DNA of 64,000 nt, from positions 62,001-126,000 of the forward strand of contig LLEY01000063.1 in assembly GCA_001414485.1 (NCBI GenBank). The letters run 5' to 3'. Of the stretch, positions 23,113 to 34,832 are shown piece by piece. Both the position numbers and the translations under genes were made by a program. The DNA comes from Calycina herbarum. Taxonomy: Eukaryota; Ascomycota; Leotiomycetes; Helotiales; Pezizellaceae. Under the pieces are notes generated by a model. It searched no databases. It was not told the origin of the DNA and saw nothing but the letters and a program-made list of their open reading frames with translations. Position 1 is the first letter of the stretch; each line of letters begins with the position of its first letter.

Positions 23113-23403
23113 TCAGTTGTGAGTAAGACAAGGAATAAGTGCCTCATCATTCGTAGAGCTAGTACAGCAGATTATTGCCGCAGAACAAGGTGTCCCTTGG
23201 GAGATCGAAGTTGGGTCTATTGGAACGCCTAATTATTCAAGGAAGGATGGATGTTAAGGAGTGGATTTAGGTATGACAGGGGATGGAGAGAGGGGTGGGG
23301 TTTTACAGGCATCCTCACAGCAGTAATTTACCTCATTGCAGTCCTCTTGGGCTACTGAGAGAGGTATAGTGAGAGTGAGAAGGAGGACGGTGGTGAGCTG
23401 CAT
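23113..23403 (-). CDS. Small secreted 8-Cys protein A (hydrophobin-like pattern)
   Basis: Exons 23403-23307 and 23228-23113 give 70 aa. The signal peptide is MQLTTVLLLTLTIPLSVAQ. The mature part has Cys at 22, 28, 29, 33, 47, 53, 54 and 66, that is C-x5-CC-x3-C-x13-C-x5-CC-x11-C. This is the hydrophobin order C-CC-C-C-CC-C, but with a third-to-fourth Cys gap far shorter than in either hydrophobin class. Its paralogue B (25187-25633) splices to a third exon after ...ND. Here the matching donor GT is GA, so translation runs on to CLTHN, which still supplies the eighth Cys. The homologous exon 3 persists at 23029-23058. It is probably extracellular. Hydrophobin, effector or unknown family are all possible. 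Confidence 0.6.
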
Positions 23404-25186
23404 AGTGTTTTGATTATGGTTGTTGGGTTGGAATTGTGTATTGGGACGTGGTGTAGGTGCTGGAATGAAGAAAATTCTGGTTAAAAATGAGTGGAAAGAG
23501 GAGATAGCTCTTGAGCAGATATATTTATATACGAGGAATGAAATAGAAAACTGTGTCTGTCCGCTGGTTGGAAAGTAGCACAAACTGGTGCATGACGTAG
23601 AGCTTGTTGGAAGATCGACTTGTGTGATGGAATGTATCACCAGAGAGATCGAGTATGAGGGAAGATCATGTAACTATCTGAAGTCCAGGAGTACAGGAAC
23701 CAAGACAGCTGGGTTGCAATCTACTGGTTCGCCAACTTGTGGACTCTGTGAACTATTAGGCTTCTGTTTGTCAAGAAATGGCTATGACTATTTCACCTTT
23801 TCCTAAGGGGTGTCTTGTATTTCAAAAAAGCTTCTTTCGGTTTGAATCTTAGCGAGTAGAAGGAAGCAAGTTTCAGTTGTCATCAAAAACCTCTTCTCTC
23901 ATTGCTATTCAACATCTCACATCCTAAATAAATAAACTCGAGGCGCTAGTCTCCTACAGAAGAAACATTAGCACAAATGTAGCCTTGAGTAGTATTTCAA
24001 AGAATTTGCTTCCGTTATTCTGGAAGCTTGATTGCTAAAATATGTTGCGAGAATAGAATAGCTAGAGTCTAAAGAGTGGCGAGTATTATACCGTGCTTTA
24101 GTATAGGTCCCTGATATTATGTCTTGAATTTCTGGTGTGTTTGGGTGTCTATGCCATTTGCTGGTGGCGATTTATCTGTTCTGATACATTCTTGGAGAAG
24201 TATACTCGAAATTGGGAATGAATTGTACCCAAATCCAACCAACTCTTGACACCAGAACATATCCTCAACTTCAACAAAATGTACTAAAAACACCAAAAAG
24301 AAACTGATTGAAGAAATAGAGCTCACAGCCGCACTTCTCTCTTTTTTAGATCTTCAACTCCTTTTAGTTGGAAACGTGAGATGTGCACTTACTGGCACAG
24401 AATCCGCTTCGCAGATTATTTGAACGTAAAAATTTTGATTATTTGTATTCAAGTATATATGGAGAGCAGGGGAATGGTGGGGGGTTTTGTGTATCGTAGT
24501 GGGCCAGTTCAGAGAAGGCTCAACTGCTGCACCATTAACGGGTTGAAGAGAGCACAAGTGTTATGCCAGTGGAGTTGACCGGAAAAGATATCTAGGTTTC
24601 CTCCGTTGGCGAGAGCAGTTTGACGATGAGCCCGATGACTGTAGGGCTGCTTGGAAAGAGGTGTTGTTGAGAGGGGTTGCGTAGATCAACATCTCGCCCA
24701 TTACCACTGACGAGATTCCATGCGCACTCTCGAAATGCACAGGAGAATTGATCGATCAATTGGAAAAAAGAGGCTGAAGAGCAATGATGGTCAAACAGGT
24801 AAAAATATCCCCCCTACCCCCCGCGATGCGTTTTCGAAAGACAAGAAATAATGTATATACAGAGGAATCCGAGGTGAGGGAGGTTACTACCCATGGAGGC
24901 CCATGGGGGCCAGATCGTGCCTTTCTTCCAGGTTTTTTCTGCTCTCGTCATGGTGGGGCAAACTCAGGTCGTTTGAATTGAGAGAGAAGGAGCGACCAGA
25001 CCTCGTGTCGTGGAGGTCAAGAAAGCAAGCTAGGAAGGAACGACCTTTGAACACTCGACTCGACCATGCCCTCTAGAACCTGACCGACCCTTCTTTGTCT
25101 ATCAAACCAAGGCACTTCCTCAAAATGCATAGTCTCCACGAAATACAAAACAATAATATTCGAACTACACCATTCCAGCAACCCTG
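23404..25186. other. Intergenic between the two small secreted proteins
   Basis: About 1.8 kb, AT-rich. The 5' flank of protein A contains a TATATTTATATA stretch near 23520. No supported gene. A minus-strand frame at 24354-24557 has no motif. Confidence 0.45.
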
Positions 25187-25633
25187 CTAATCCCACCTAA
25201 AACTACTACGGGAACAGCGCAAGTCCTATAAGAAGAATCAAAATAAGCAAAGGTAAAACTTCATATTGGTCGTTTGGAAGTAAGATGAGATGAGTAACTT
25301 ACATCGTTTTCAGACCCTGTACAGCAGGCTAACTCCGCAGGGCAAGGTGCACCTTCAGGAATTAATGTTTCGGATATCGCAAAGCCTAACCGGGGTATTG
25401 CAAAGCCTAATTATTTAATAAGAACGTTAGTAAAGTGGAACCGGGAATGGAGGAGAGTAGAAAGAGAGGTGGTATTTACAGCCATCTGCACCGCAGCAGT
25501 ACTTTGCTTCTTTGCATGCGTCCGGGTCCGGGTCCGGGTCCGGGTCGCTGGCTACAATGAGGGGTGCGAAGAGGACGAGGAAGGGCAATATTAGGAAAGG
25601 CCAGACGAGAAGGTGGGATGTGGTGATATGCAT
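25187..25633 (-). CDS. Small secreted 8-Cys protein B, paralogue of A
   Basis: Exons 25633-25480, 25385-25303 and 25225-25187 give 91 aa. A hydrophobic signal (FLILPFLVLFAPLIVAS) is followed by a (DP)4 tract encoded by a hexamer repeat. The eight Cys run as C-x5-CC-x4-C-x13-C-x5-CC-x9-C, matching protein A. Exon 2 has two acceptors 21 bp apart, at 25406 and 25385, created by a direct duplication around TTAGGCTTTGC. Both keep the frame, and the inner one reproduces the 13-residue loop of A. The last exon adds the eighth Cys (DLRCSRSS). It lies in tandem with A, about 1.8 kb apart. Secretion is likely and function is unknown. Confidence 0.6.
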
Positions 25634-26534
25634 GGCTGTTTTATTATGGGAATTAGGTGTGTGTATATGATTTATTTGGAAAGAAGTTGAAGAGCATTTT
25701 CACAGTTTGGGCAGAGGAGACGGGCTCTCCTTAATCGTATCCTTAATCGTGATCGTATCCCCTAAAATGCGGCGGTGACGAATCACAGCGGGCCAACGCT
25801 TGTGGCGGTTACTCCCAAGGCCGAAAGAAGAAGAGGTGCTCCGACGCGTCGTCGCGATCACGAATAAAATAAAATTGTAGACTGGTTTTGTCCTTTTTGC
25901 CTTCATTTCGGGGTTTGTCTTCTTTCATCCTGTTGGCGCAAGCTTACTCTCAGTGGTCGCTCCCTCCCTACTTTCCTCCAACTTCGCCCTCAACTTGAGT
26001 CTCAACCCAGGTGGATCCACCATGACTCGGGCGACCAGCCCATCCCACGCTCAGAGTGTAAACCCCCCTCTCCCATATGATTTCTTGCCTTCGAAAATGA
26101 ATCGTTCACCACCTGACACCACAATTTCTTAAGCCCTTGAAAGAAAATTGTAAAAACGAAACAAACATCTCGGAAGATCTATTAGTGTCAGTTAATCTCT
26201 GTCTTGAAGCTCGGGGTTTTTTGGGTTGTGGTTGAGGTTGGTTGAGTGAAGATTGGTCTATGTACATCCCACCGTCGCGAAAAGGCACCGTCAGCTAACA
26301 GAGCATTTACTCTCGCAGTCATACTCTTTCCGCTCCATTCCCAAATTTTCATTCATGTTTGAGTGTGCGCACAATGGAGCTGGGTTCTAAAAGACAAAGT
26401 TTGTCGAATGAGTAGTTCCAACGAATCCGTCAAATTATTATTTCCAGTCGTTTCCAATTGATTTGGTAGGATTGTCCTTCCAGCGGGGATTTTCTTTTTG
26501 GTAGCATTTTTGAGAGGAAACAAAAACAGGAAGC

Positions 26535-26950
26535 GAGTAAGCTGACAAAGGTTGGGGGCCAAATGGTGGGAATCAAGGGCTGAAACGAAGGTCACGAGTA
26601 AGCTATGGGTGAGCCATGGGTGAGCCGTGGGTGAGCTATGGGTGAGCTGTGGGTAACCCGACCGAGAAAGCAGAAGGTATACGGAGTATCTTGAAAATTG
26701 TCGGGTGGGGGAGAAGGTTGGAATGTGAGGGATTGGTTGAGTTGGGTTGAGTTGCGAGTAAGCCAAACAAATAACGAGTAAGCCAGACAAATTTGGGGGC
26801 CGAAAATTACACCACGGTTAAGCTATTGATTACCCAGTAAGATAGCAAGTAACAAGTAAGCCATCTCGTCATGTTTGGGGGCCAAAAGTCACGATACGAG
26901 TAAGCTGATAGGTATTGAGTAAGCTAGCAAGTGCCGAGTAATCCGCCAAA
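26535..26950 (+). repeat. Array of GAGTAAGC motifs
   Basis: GAGTAAGC or a one-base variant recurs about ten times in the same orientation (26535, 26596, 26756, 26775, about 26853, 26897, 26917, 26936 and others). Three copies of TTGGGGGCC are interspersed (about 26551, 26792, 26874). Spacing is irregular, so this is not a simple tandem repeat. Confidence 0.65.
26605..26659 (+). repeat. 11-bp minisatellite, five units
   Basis: Five consecutive 11-mers of the form RTGGGTGAGCY, the last degenerate (GTGGGTAACCC), nested inside the GAGTAAGC array. Confidence 0.75.
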
Positions 26951-27479
26951 AAATTGTGCCAACCTAAAATCACCTGGGAAATCCACAAGGAAGGAAATTG
27001 TAGGAAGGAAGAATTTCTGAAGTAAGTAATGTTGAGAAATGAATTTGATAGATTGGGAAATTGTTAGAGCCCAGCAATCCCATCGTTCGAAGACCTTCCT
27101 TTGACATGTCAGGAAAATCTCCTCTCGGCATGGTACCAACCCCTCACCAACAAATAACAGTGATTGGGTCGAGGCTTCCGTGTGGCTTATGCATCCACAG
27201 TATTTAATCATTTGCTGCGTATGTGAGGTATTCTCCGGAGGTTGGGGAACATAAACCATCTCTCCTTTTTATTTTTACCCGGGGTTGCTAGTCCTTGAAC
27301 CTCAGAAAGGACATCCTGATAACTGCGACTAGCTTGATTCATTCTGAGAGAAACTTATTTGGAGCCGTTATTGAAAACAACCATGTTTTTTGTTCTCCTC
27401 TTTCAACACAAGACTTTGAAGTTTGTCTACTTTTATACCTCAAGCAGGACCAAAAAAAAAAGACAGGATCTTCCAGGAG

Positions 27480-28010
27480 AGACATCTAAAGCGCCCTCAT
27501 TTTATATTTCGAATTATTTATTACTTGAGGATAAGTTTTCAATACAAAATTCGTTACTTCTGCCTTCCATGTTTAATTTCTACAAAAAGCGGGAATAGAT
27601 GGGTCCCTCAATCTCATGTCAGTACCCGCACTTCGATTGCTCATAGTTAATAAAGTCATCACTCTAGTAGACACTCTAGTGCCGTTTCTGGCTCAAAAAG
27701 TATACACCTTCAGTGTAAAACTCGTGCTGCTTGAGAAGAAGGTAATATAAGTGGAGCAATGGTGGTTAACTTGTATGTTTTGATCTTTGCACCCTTCTAA
27801 ATCTTACAAGCAATTCTTTGAGAGAGATAAGAAGTCACCGCTGTAAAACGATAAGAAAATTCTGACAAAAAAGGTATGAACTTCCTAATATGTCTCCTTC
27901 TTAAAGAATGGACACAACATATTCATGAATGTTAGACGGAGCCGATCATTTTTTGGGAAAGGGCCTTGGTTGGACGTTTAAGGGACGGAATTCAAGCTGC
28001 ATTGGTGTTA
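27480..28010 (+). repeat. Diverged direct duplication, copy 1
   Basis: Shares an ordered series of short matches with 28255-28700: TCTAAAGCG/CCTAAAGCG, GGGTCCCTCA/GGGTACCTCA, GCCGTTTCTGGCTC/GCTGTTTCTAGCTC, GGTAATATAAG/GGTAATACAAG, and TTGGACGTTTAAGGG/TTGGCACGTTTAAGGG. No coding frame spans it. Confidence 0.6.
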
Positions 28011-28254
28011 TTCAATGTCTGTCTCTAAGCTTTTAGCTTTTAAGTTATGGATGAGAAGATTTACGATGGTATCTCATCTACTGAATCCCGAAAAATGTAC
28101 TGGCAGCAAACAGACCTTTTACTCTCCCACAGTCGTGCCCTTTCCGCTTCATCCGAATTTTTTAACTCATGCTTAGGTCTTCTCTTGTAATGCAAAACAT
28201 TGTCTGCTTGTTATTTCAAATTTGCAAGCTTCAAGCATGACAACCTATACAGCC

Positions 28255-28700
28255 AACTCTAGGCGAAAATACCTAAAGCGTCTTCATTTCTCTTCTTGTC
28301 TTATATTACTATTTTGAGTAGAGTCTTTCAGTGCACAAATTCGACATATGTACCTTCTAAGTTTACTTTCTCTTCAGATTGGTTATAAATGGGTACCTCA
28401 TAGGCATCAATTTCATTTTAGTACTTGTACATAGTTTGCCTATGCTCAAAATCTCCTCCTGTGCTGTTTCTAGCTCCAAAGTGTAGACGACAAGTGTAAA
28501 CTTTTGTGTTCAGCAAGAGCCAGGTAATACAAGTCTAGCAGGGGTTGTAAATTGCGGGCCAAAAAGCTATGGACTTTTTTATACCTCCTTTTTCAATAAA
28601 AATGTGATACAATCACAAATGCTAGACTGAGATGATTGCTTTTTGAGAAAGTGGTTTCGGTTGGCACGTTTAAGGGTCGAAGATATTCAAGTATGAAAAA
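28255..28700 (+). repeat. Diverged direct duplication, copy 2
   Basis: Partner of 27480-28010, with the matches listed there. Just upstream, 28105-28175 also matches 26290-26370 (CTTTCCGCT, TTACTCTC), so at least part of the unit occurs three times. Confidence 0.6.
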
Positions 28701-30129
28701 TAGCCTTTGTTAGTGGGGAAAAGCATCTTTTCGATGCTAGAATAGTTTTGAGTCGAGGTTTCACGTGCTCGCTTCCAGTCATCGAGGGTCATGATGTTTG
28801 AACATAATTTCCAATTGTCATGTAGTTAACCGATCTACGAATCCTCTTGAAATTCTCCGGATATCTGTGTGCAGAAGTATTCATGGAGAGACCGACGAAT
28901 GAGATACAAACTCAATCGCCACAGTTCAGCACTTCCTTCTCTCAACTCTTCCTCGAAGCCGCGGATCCTCCCCATCAACCATAAAGAAACATCCCAGTTC
29001 CCCAGATGACAACTACTATCGAAAAAACAAGCAAAGCCCAAAGTACTCGCACCACGTGTCCATCTAATGCCCACCTCCTATCTCCCAATCGCGAAATCTT
29101 TCGGCAGACATTCCTAGATTAACACCCACATCACCTCGCCTGGAACTTCAAAAACACACTTCTTGTGTATTCATCCATCCACTAATTTAACGTCATTGCT
29201 GCAAGCAACTTACCCACCACTCATCCATCCACTCACAGCCCCATACCCCCACATCATCCTGATGCCATCATGCTCACGGAATCCTCGTGTCAGCATGAAG
29301 GAGATACAACAGTGACTTGCGAGAGAGTCATTACATCGAATTCATATATCCCTCTAACTTATCCATCCATTCACAAGCTTCCACAACTTCGCACCCCCAA
29401 TATACCTTCTCACATTCTCTCTCGTATCAAATACCCAACCAACCAAAGAAAAGTCATATCATGAACCGCTCACCGAACGCCCCCAAAGAAATGGTAAATA
29501 TCTAGATGATTTGCATTTCTAATTCTAGGTTTCTCACTTCCCTTCGATTCAACTCTCTCATCTGCAATCCCTATCGTAACCATCCCAGATCACACTTGTT
29601 CGTCAGCAGTCTACGAGTACAAAAAAAGTATAAAAAAGCCATCCAAGCAAACCCTCGAATGCAACGCAATGCCCCGAAAATGCAAGAATACCAAACAAAA
29701 TAGCCCCTCCCCCTATGAAAAATAAATGATATCGACAAACTCCATCCCAAGTGCAATAACCCATCTTTCCCATAAATAAATAAAAGCCCAACGCCCCATC
29801 TAAACCTTCAAGTCCAGGCCCAACTTTCATATTTTTTGTGTCATAATTGGGCGTTTTCGCAAACACACAACTGCCGTAATTTCTCATCTTCTTGATGATG
29901 CCATTGAAATCTCTCGAGGGGAAAATGAAATAAAAAACCCATTATCGCCAATTTATCCGGGAATGTCAGGTCAGGGTCAGGTCGGCTGACAAGTATCCCT
30001 CCATACTTCCAAATGAACGGAATTCTCTCTCTCTCTCCACTTCCAGTCCATCAGATTAATCCCAATTCAATATCGCGAAAGATTCTCCTCTTTTCTCCAG
30101 TCTAAATTTGCTTCCATGCTTGCTCAGGC

Positions 30130-31563
30130 TCAAACCCGTATCAGTTCCCCATATTGACCAACGATCCACTCCTCATCATCTACCGTGTCGTCATAATCCG
30201 GTAAGCCCTCTTCGGTGGGTGGTGGAATCCATTTCTTCAATCGTCCCGTGGCCCAATCAACGACCCATCGTTTCCCCTTCATGATTACGAGATTACTTTT
30301 TCGCGGGCTGCGGCTGGTGAGGATTGCCATGCAGCGTTTGGCGTAGAGCATGTCATAGAATGGTGTCCATTGATGATGGGGTCGCCATTTTCCGGTTTCT
30401 GTGACGGAGGGGTTGGAGGTTATCGAGGATTGGGTGGTGGTGGTGGAGGATGAATTTGATGCGGAGTTATATGAAGCATTTGAGGAAGATGGCGAGTGAG
30501 ATTGGGGTCCGTAGGTTGTGAAGAGTCGAGAGCGAGATGCTGAGCTGAGGAGACTTGGTCGAACCCTGGATTCTGGTTCGGGAGATGGGGGCCGACTGGG
30601 TCGTACTTCGAGCAGGGCGGGGGTTACGAGTTGAACTTCTATACTTTCTGTATCGTCTAGGTCGCTGACTAGTGAACTTGTACTTGTAGAAGCGGTTGGT
30701 AGGTTGGAGACATCTCGACTTCCTAATTCTGGCTGCTCGCGAACTACATTTGCATCTCGTTCGGAATTCCTGTTGGCACGACGGCGACGAGGTCTGGGAA
30801 TGGAAAGATCGCGAGGTAAATCTCGGTCGTCGAGAGGTGCAGCAAGGTCAATGGCGGCAAAGAGAGATTGTAGCCAGAGCACAAATGTCTCTATCTTGTT
30901 GCAAGATAATAGAAATTGATCTGCTTCAGCACGTATCCGGATAACGAAGCGTTTTCTGCGAGAAAGTGTAAGCAAATACTCTTGGATGTTGAATTGATTG
31001 GAGTGAGGAATATCTTACTTGAGATAATCAGCGGCCACACCCACCTCTGCGTGTTGGAGGTTGTAAGTTCTTAATAATGGTCCTCGCTTGGCACCAGTCG
31101 CAATGTCGTTCTTGCCTTCCTTTCCAAATACATTGCTACTACCCTTGAATTTGTAGAATGATAATGCTGTTCCTTGTAAAGTAACAACCTCTCGATACCA
31201 ATTTCTATCATGAGCTCGATGAACAGCCCCTTCCAACTCGGATTTCCTCAGGAATACATTTTCGAGGCTGATGGCGCATGAGTAAGCCGGTAGCACTTCT
31301 TGTCCTTCATCTTCGCGGGGTTGGATGTTGAATTTGCGGCGTATACTTGAAGACCAAAATTCTTCGTACGACGGAGGATCTTCCTCGGGTGGTCGTTGAG
31401 GTTGTGAACAATTCTGTAATGGCCATCCAGGGTCATGACGTTGCCTACGCCGCTGAACATATTCCTCCATTGATATCCTCGGTGCCGTCGTCGACATCTC
31501 AACCCCGAGAAAGTCTCCCAGACTGGCGAGATTCTCGTGGGTGATGTCGTTGTGTGAAGGCAT
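30130..31563 (-). CDS. PH-domain protein
   Basis: Two exons, 31563-31019 and 30955-30130, give 456 aa from MPSHNDITHENL. Residues about 95-230 read as a pleckstrin-homology domain: AYSCAISLENVFLRKSEL, RNWYREVVTLQGTALSFYKF, RTYNLQHAEVGVAADYLKKR (completed by the splice), FVIRIRAEADQFLLSC, and TFVLWLQSLFAAIDLA as the C-terminal helix. A Ser/Pro-rich linker and a conserved-looking C-terminus follow (WTPFYDMLYAKRCMAIL, KGKRWVVDWATGRLKKW). PH domains bind phosphoinositides or proteins at membranes, so a signalling or adaptor role is inferred. Confidence 0.85.
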
Positions 31564-34104
31564 CGCCAAGGTATTTTTTCCGAACGTTTACTCAAGAAGA
31601 AAGATGGGTGACGGTTGTACACCAGTGATCGGAAATCATGCATGCATAATTCCTAAGATCGTCCCTCGGGATCCACGTATCAGGACACTCTGTGTTGCGG
31701 TGTGAGATGAGGTTCTTGGTCGAGGCCAGCCAAGGGGGATTAGCACTGAAGACAGGTCCGGTGATGGATGAGATGGTTGTGAGGATGGCTGTCGGTTGTT
31801 CAGAGAGTAGAGGAGAGGAAGAGAGAGAAGGTGTAGGTGAGGCAAGGGAGAAGAGGCCATCAATAGTCTCATGAACTGCCGCTTGTGGCCGCAGACGAAA
31901 CGGAAAATTATGGCTCTTGGACCGGGTCTAATGGGAGTAGCTTGGGCTAGCAGGCTCGCGAATCTTATTACTTATTACCGTGGCAGTATTTTAGCACGCC
32001 GACTCTCCGAATACTACCATGTCACCACGCTTTGCTTTGCTTTGCTTTGCTTTCCCTCGAGAAAGGACCGACACAGCCGTGTATGATGCAGAGGGGTGGA
32101 GTTGAGGAGAGATGAATTCCAGGTCTTTCCAGGCTTTAGAGGCTGTGAGGTTAATCGTGTAGGACGACTTGGCACCATGGGCTTGGTTTTCTTGGGAAGT
32201 CGGGCTGCCCTGCGCTGCGCTGAGATATGGTGTAGTGGTGCAGTGGTGCAGTCACTGGACTCCACTCCCACAAACGGCAGACGAGGACAAACGAGAAGCA
32301 AGATTGCTTACGACGTGCAGCAAAAGGGGCAAGTGCTGGGCCACGCTGGACCACGCTGGAGACTAAACGGGCACCGCAACACGCCGAAATGGCCCAAAGG
32401 GGACCGACAGAAATACTATATCTCTAAGTAGTGTGCTGGCCAGAAGCCTCGGGCAAGTGTCGACCGGTGCGACAGCCAACAAATGCATGTGCAGCAACCG
32501 TGTGATTTGCAGGTCGCGAGAAAGAGGCGAATATCAAAAGACTGAGCGTGGTGATGCCCTCAAGCCAAGCGGTGGAGGAGTGGAGACGCTGGAGAAACTC
32601 TGGGGTTGTGTGGGCGGCGAAAGAGGGCCCTGCCTGGGGGTGCGGAGAAAAAGGAAACTGGGACGCTCGTGTCGTCAAATGCGTTCAGATCTTCAGGGAG
32701 TTGTACTTACAGGCTATGTGTCCGGTTCGGGAACTTGCATTTATCCAAATCCGCCGAGAGGGTCGTTGGAACTCTTCCAGACCAACAAATCCGAGCAAAA
32801 CCTGGGAAATGGTCCTCGGGAGGCGCGCTCAACCACAGAAGAGACGTTGGAGGCTGTTGGTGGCGTCTGTACGAGTAATGCTGACAGAACCCCCATTGCC
32901 CTCTCGATTTGCGCCGCATCTTATCAACATGACTCGATTCCCTGCTCGAAGATGGAGAAGAAGAACCCGAAGAGCCGTAACATCCCCATCAATGGAATGG
33001 GGGTGAGAGTGGGGGTGGGGATGGCCTTCTTTTTTTTAAATTTCGGCAAGCATAAAGGGCTATGAATCGTACGGTGCCTCATTGGGGAGCTCGGCATTGA
33101 AAGAAGAGCATTGAAGACCGTTTAACGGCTCTCGGATCTTCAACCAGAAGAGACTCTCTTTTGGTATGAGTTTAAATAGACTGATGATCTGTAGCGATCA
33201 AACACTCGACACGTAAGCTGTCATCACGTCGCGATATGATATATGCTAACGTTTTTGGCAGTCAAACATCCTTCGAAATCGATGTCAACCCTTCATATGG
33301 CGATAGACATATTGGCTCGAGTCTCACAAACATTCATGCTTTCAAAAATATCCAAGTGGATAATCAACTTCTTTCTTTTCATCTCCGATTTCAAATACCT
33401 TCGATGTTTCAAGTCTCATCATGTTTGTCGCTCGGGAAACTTTCTCTTTCAACCTTACTTTCAACCTCCACTTTCAATCTTCTTGGATCAGCTCCATATC
33501 TTCAATAAAAGATGGGGCGGCACTCTGGCTCTTTTACCCCGCGTTCCCAACCCCGCAAAAATCTATAGATAAGACCGGAACAGCCGGCAAAGTAGGGGCA
33601 GAGAATGAGAAAAACCTAAGTGGCTCTTTCAACATCACGACAGCTAGCATTGCATGTAGGAATTTCATTTTCCATGAATCTAAGAGAAGATATTTCTGGA
33701 GAGGGAAAGAGGGACAGAGTCGTTTTCATCTTTGGGCGTTGTTATCTTCTTTCTTTCAGCTGTTCTTCGGATTTGCGGACCGCCGGTGCAAGGTTAACCC
33801 GAAATACCTTCACCAACGAGAGAGGTTCACTCTAGGGAAGTCTAGAATGGTTGTTGGGGCAGAGGGATCGGCCCTTTTGGCTCAAGAAGTATCGACAAAT
33901 GACCGAGCGAGCGAGTGATGCAGTCACGGCGATGAAATCAATTTTCTCATTGGCTGTTTGGCACTCGTTCTTCTCATCACATTTATATTCACATATCTTC
34001 ATATATACCTAGGTATGCCAAATGTCCCCTTAAAATTTAAAAAAGCCGACGTCACGTGTTTGGCCTCGAGCGGGCGAAGTGAATGAGCAATAAAACATCG
34101 TTGT

Positions 34105-34240
34105 TTCAACTCTTTAGCGCGATTATTTATTACCCCAAATACTTTGAACTTCATTGTCCTGAAGTTTTAGGATAGTTATTTGAATTGCCTTAGAAGGTTG
34201 GCCCAACGAGAATAGGTAGGCAGGTACGAACCTGAAGCAT
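34105..34240 (+). repeat. Dispersed TTGTTCCAAC element, copy 3
   Basis: Contains ACCCCAAATACTTTGAAC, TAGTTATTTGAATTGCC, AAGGTTGGCCCAACGAG and AGGCAGGTACGAACCTGAAG, in the same order as copies at 34.5 and 35.7 kb. Confidence 0.6.
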
Positions 34241-34484
34241 TTATTGCGATTACAGTTCTGGGTTCTCTCTTGTCCGATCGTGAATTGATCCTCTCCTTTG
34301 TCATTCTCGATGTTGGAATTGAGTTGGATTGGCTCAATTGAGCAGAGAGCATCTCTGGCAAGATGTTTCTCGGATTTGTCCTGACTCAATGGTCGACGTG
34401 ATGAACTTGAGGTGAGAAGCGGTTGATGAGTTTCTTCTGAATTCGTGTGCGCGCCCTTTGGAATATGAGGTGACGCATTGTGGA

Positions 34485-34700
34485 CCAGAAAAGCTATCTC
34501 GTTGTTCCAACTTTCTAGTGGGATATAATATTGCCTCAAATACTTTGGGACAATTCGACTTGGTTGTTGCAAACCACCTAGGTCGATATCTAGAGTGTTA
34601 AAGTTTTAAGGGGGAGTTACCTTGCATTGCCCTGGCACTTGGAACAACGAGATATGGAGGCAGGTGCGAGCCTGAAGTATTTACTGTCCATCGCGCACTG
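34485..34700. repeat. Dispersed element, two copies in opposite orientation (copy 4)
   Basis: The left half is inverted (TATCTCGTTGTTCCAACTTT ... CAAATACTTTGGGACAATT). The right half is direct (CACTTGGAACAACGAGATA ... AGGCAGGTGCGAGCCTGAAG). Together they form a head-to-head pair about 215 bp long. Confidence 0.6.
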
Positions 34701-34832
34701 TCTTCGGCTCGGCAAAACTTATCAGCATCGATGGATCGCGCCTTCCCAAACCACAAGTTCTGGGGGTTATTTCACGAGCCCTCCCACGCAAGAATCTCCA
34801 TCTTCATTACATCGCAACCCCAATTTTGGATC

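Larger units (their letters stand above)
25634..30129. other. Gene-poor, repeat-rich 4.5-kb region
   Basis: No supported gene. It holds the GAGTAAGC array (26535-26950), an 11-bp minisatellite (26605-26659), a diverged direct duplication (27480-28010 and 28255-28700) and a short third match (26290-26370 with 28105-28175). Between about 28800 and 30100 the sequence is C-rich on the plus strand, with several tetranucleotide CATC patches near 29170-29380. A (TC)n patch sits at about 30026. Confidence 0.55.
31564..34832. other. Long intergenic region
   Basis: About 3.3 kb. Overlapping open frames at 32433-33065 occur in all three plus-strand frames and none shows a motif, so they are not called. 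A (CTTTG)4 microsatellite lies at 32030-32053. Repeat copies at about 34105-34240 and 34485-34700 are listed separately. A pyrimidine-rich stretch at about 33360-33490 may be a promoter or leader of an unseen transcript. Confidence 0.45.

Noticed and set aside
26353..26790. 145-codon minus-strand frame
   Set aside because: Generated by the GAGTAAGC/11-mer repeat array read in reverse; repetitive peptide without domain.
28835..29074. 79-codon minus-strand frame
   Set aside because: No homology cue and no splice partner; likely chance.
32433..33065. 210-codon plus-strand frame and overlapping frames
   Set aside because: All three plus frames are open here, a sign of composition rather than coding; no motif found.
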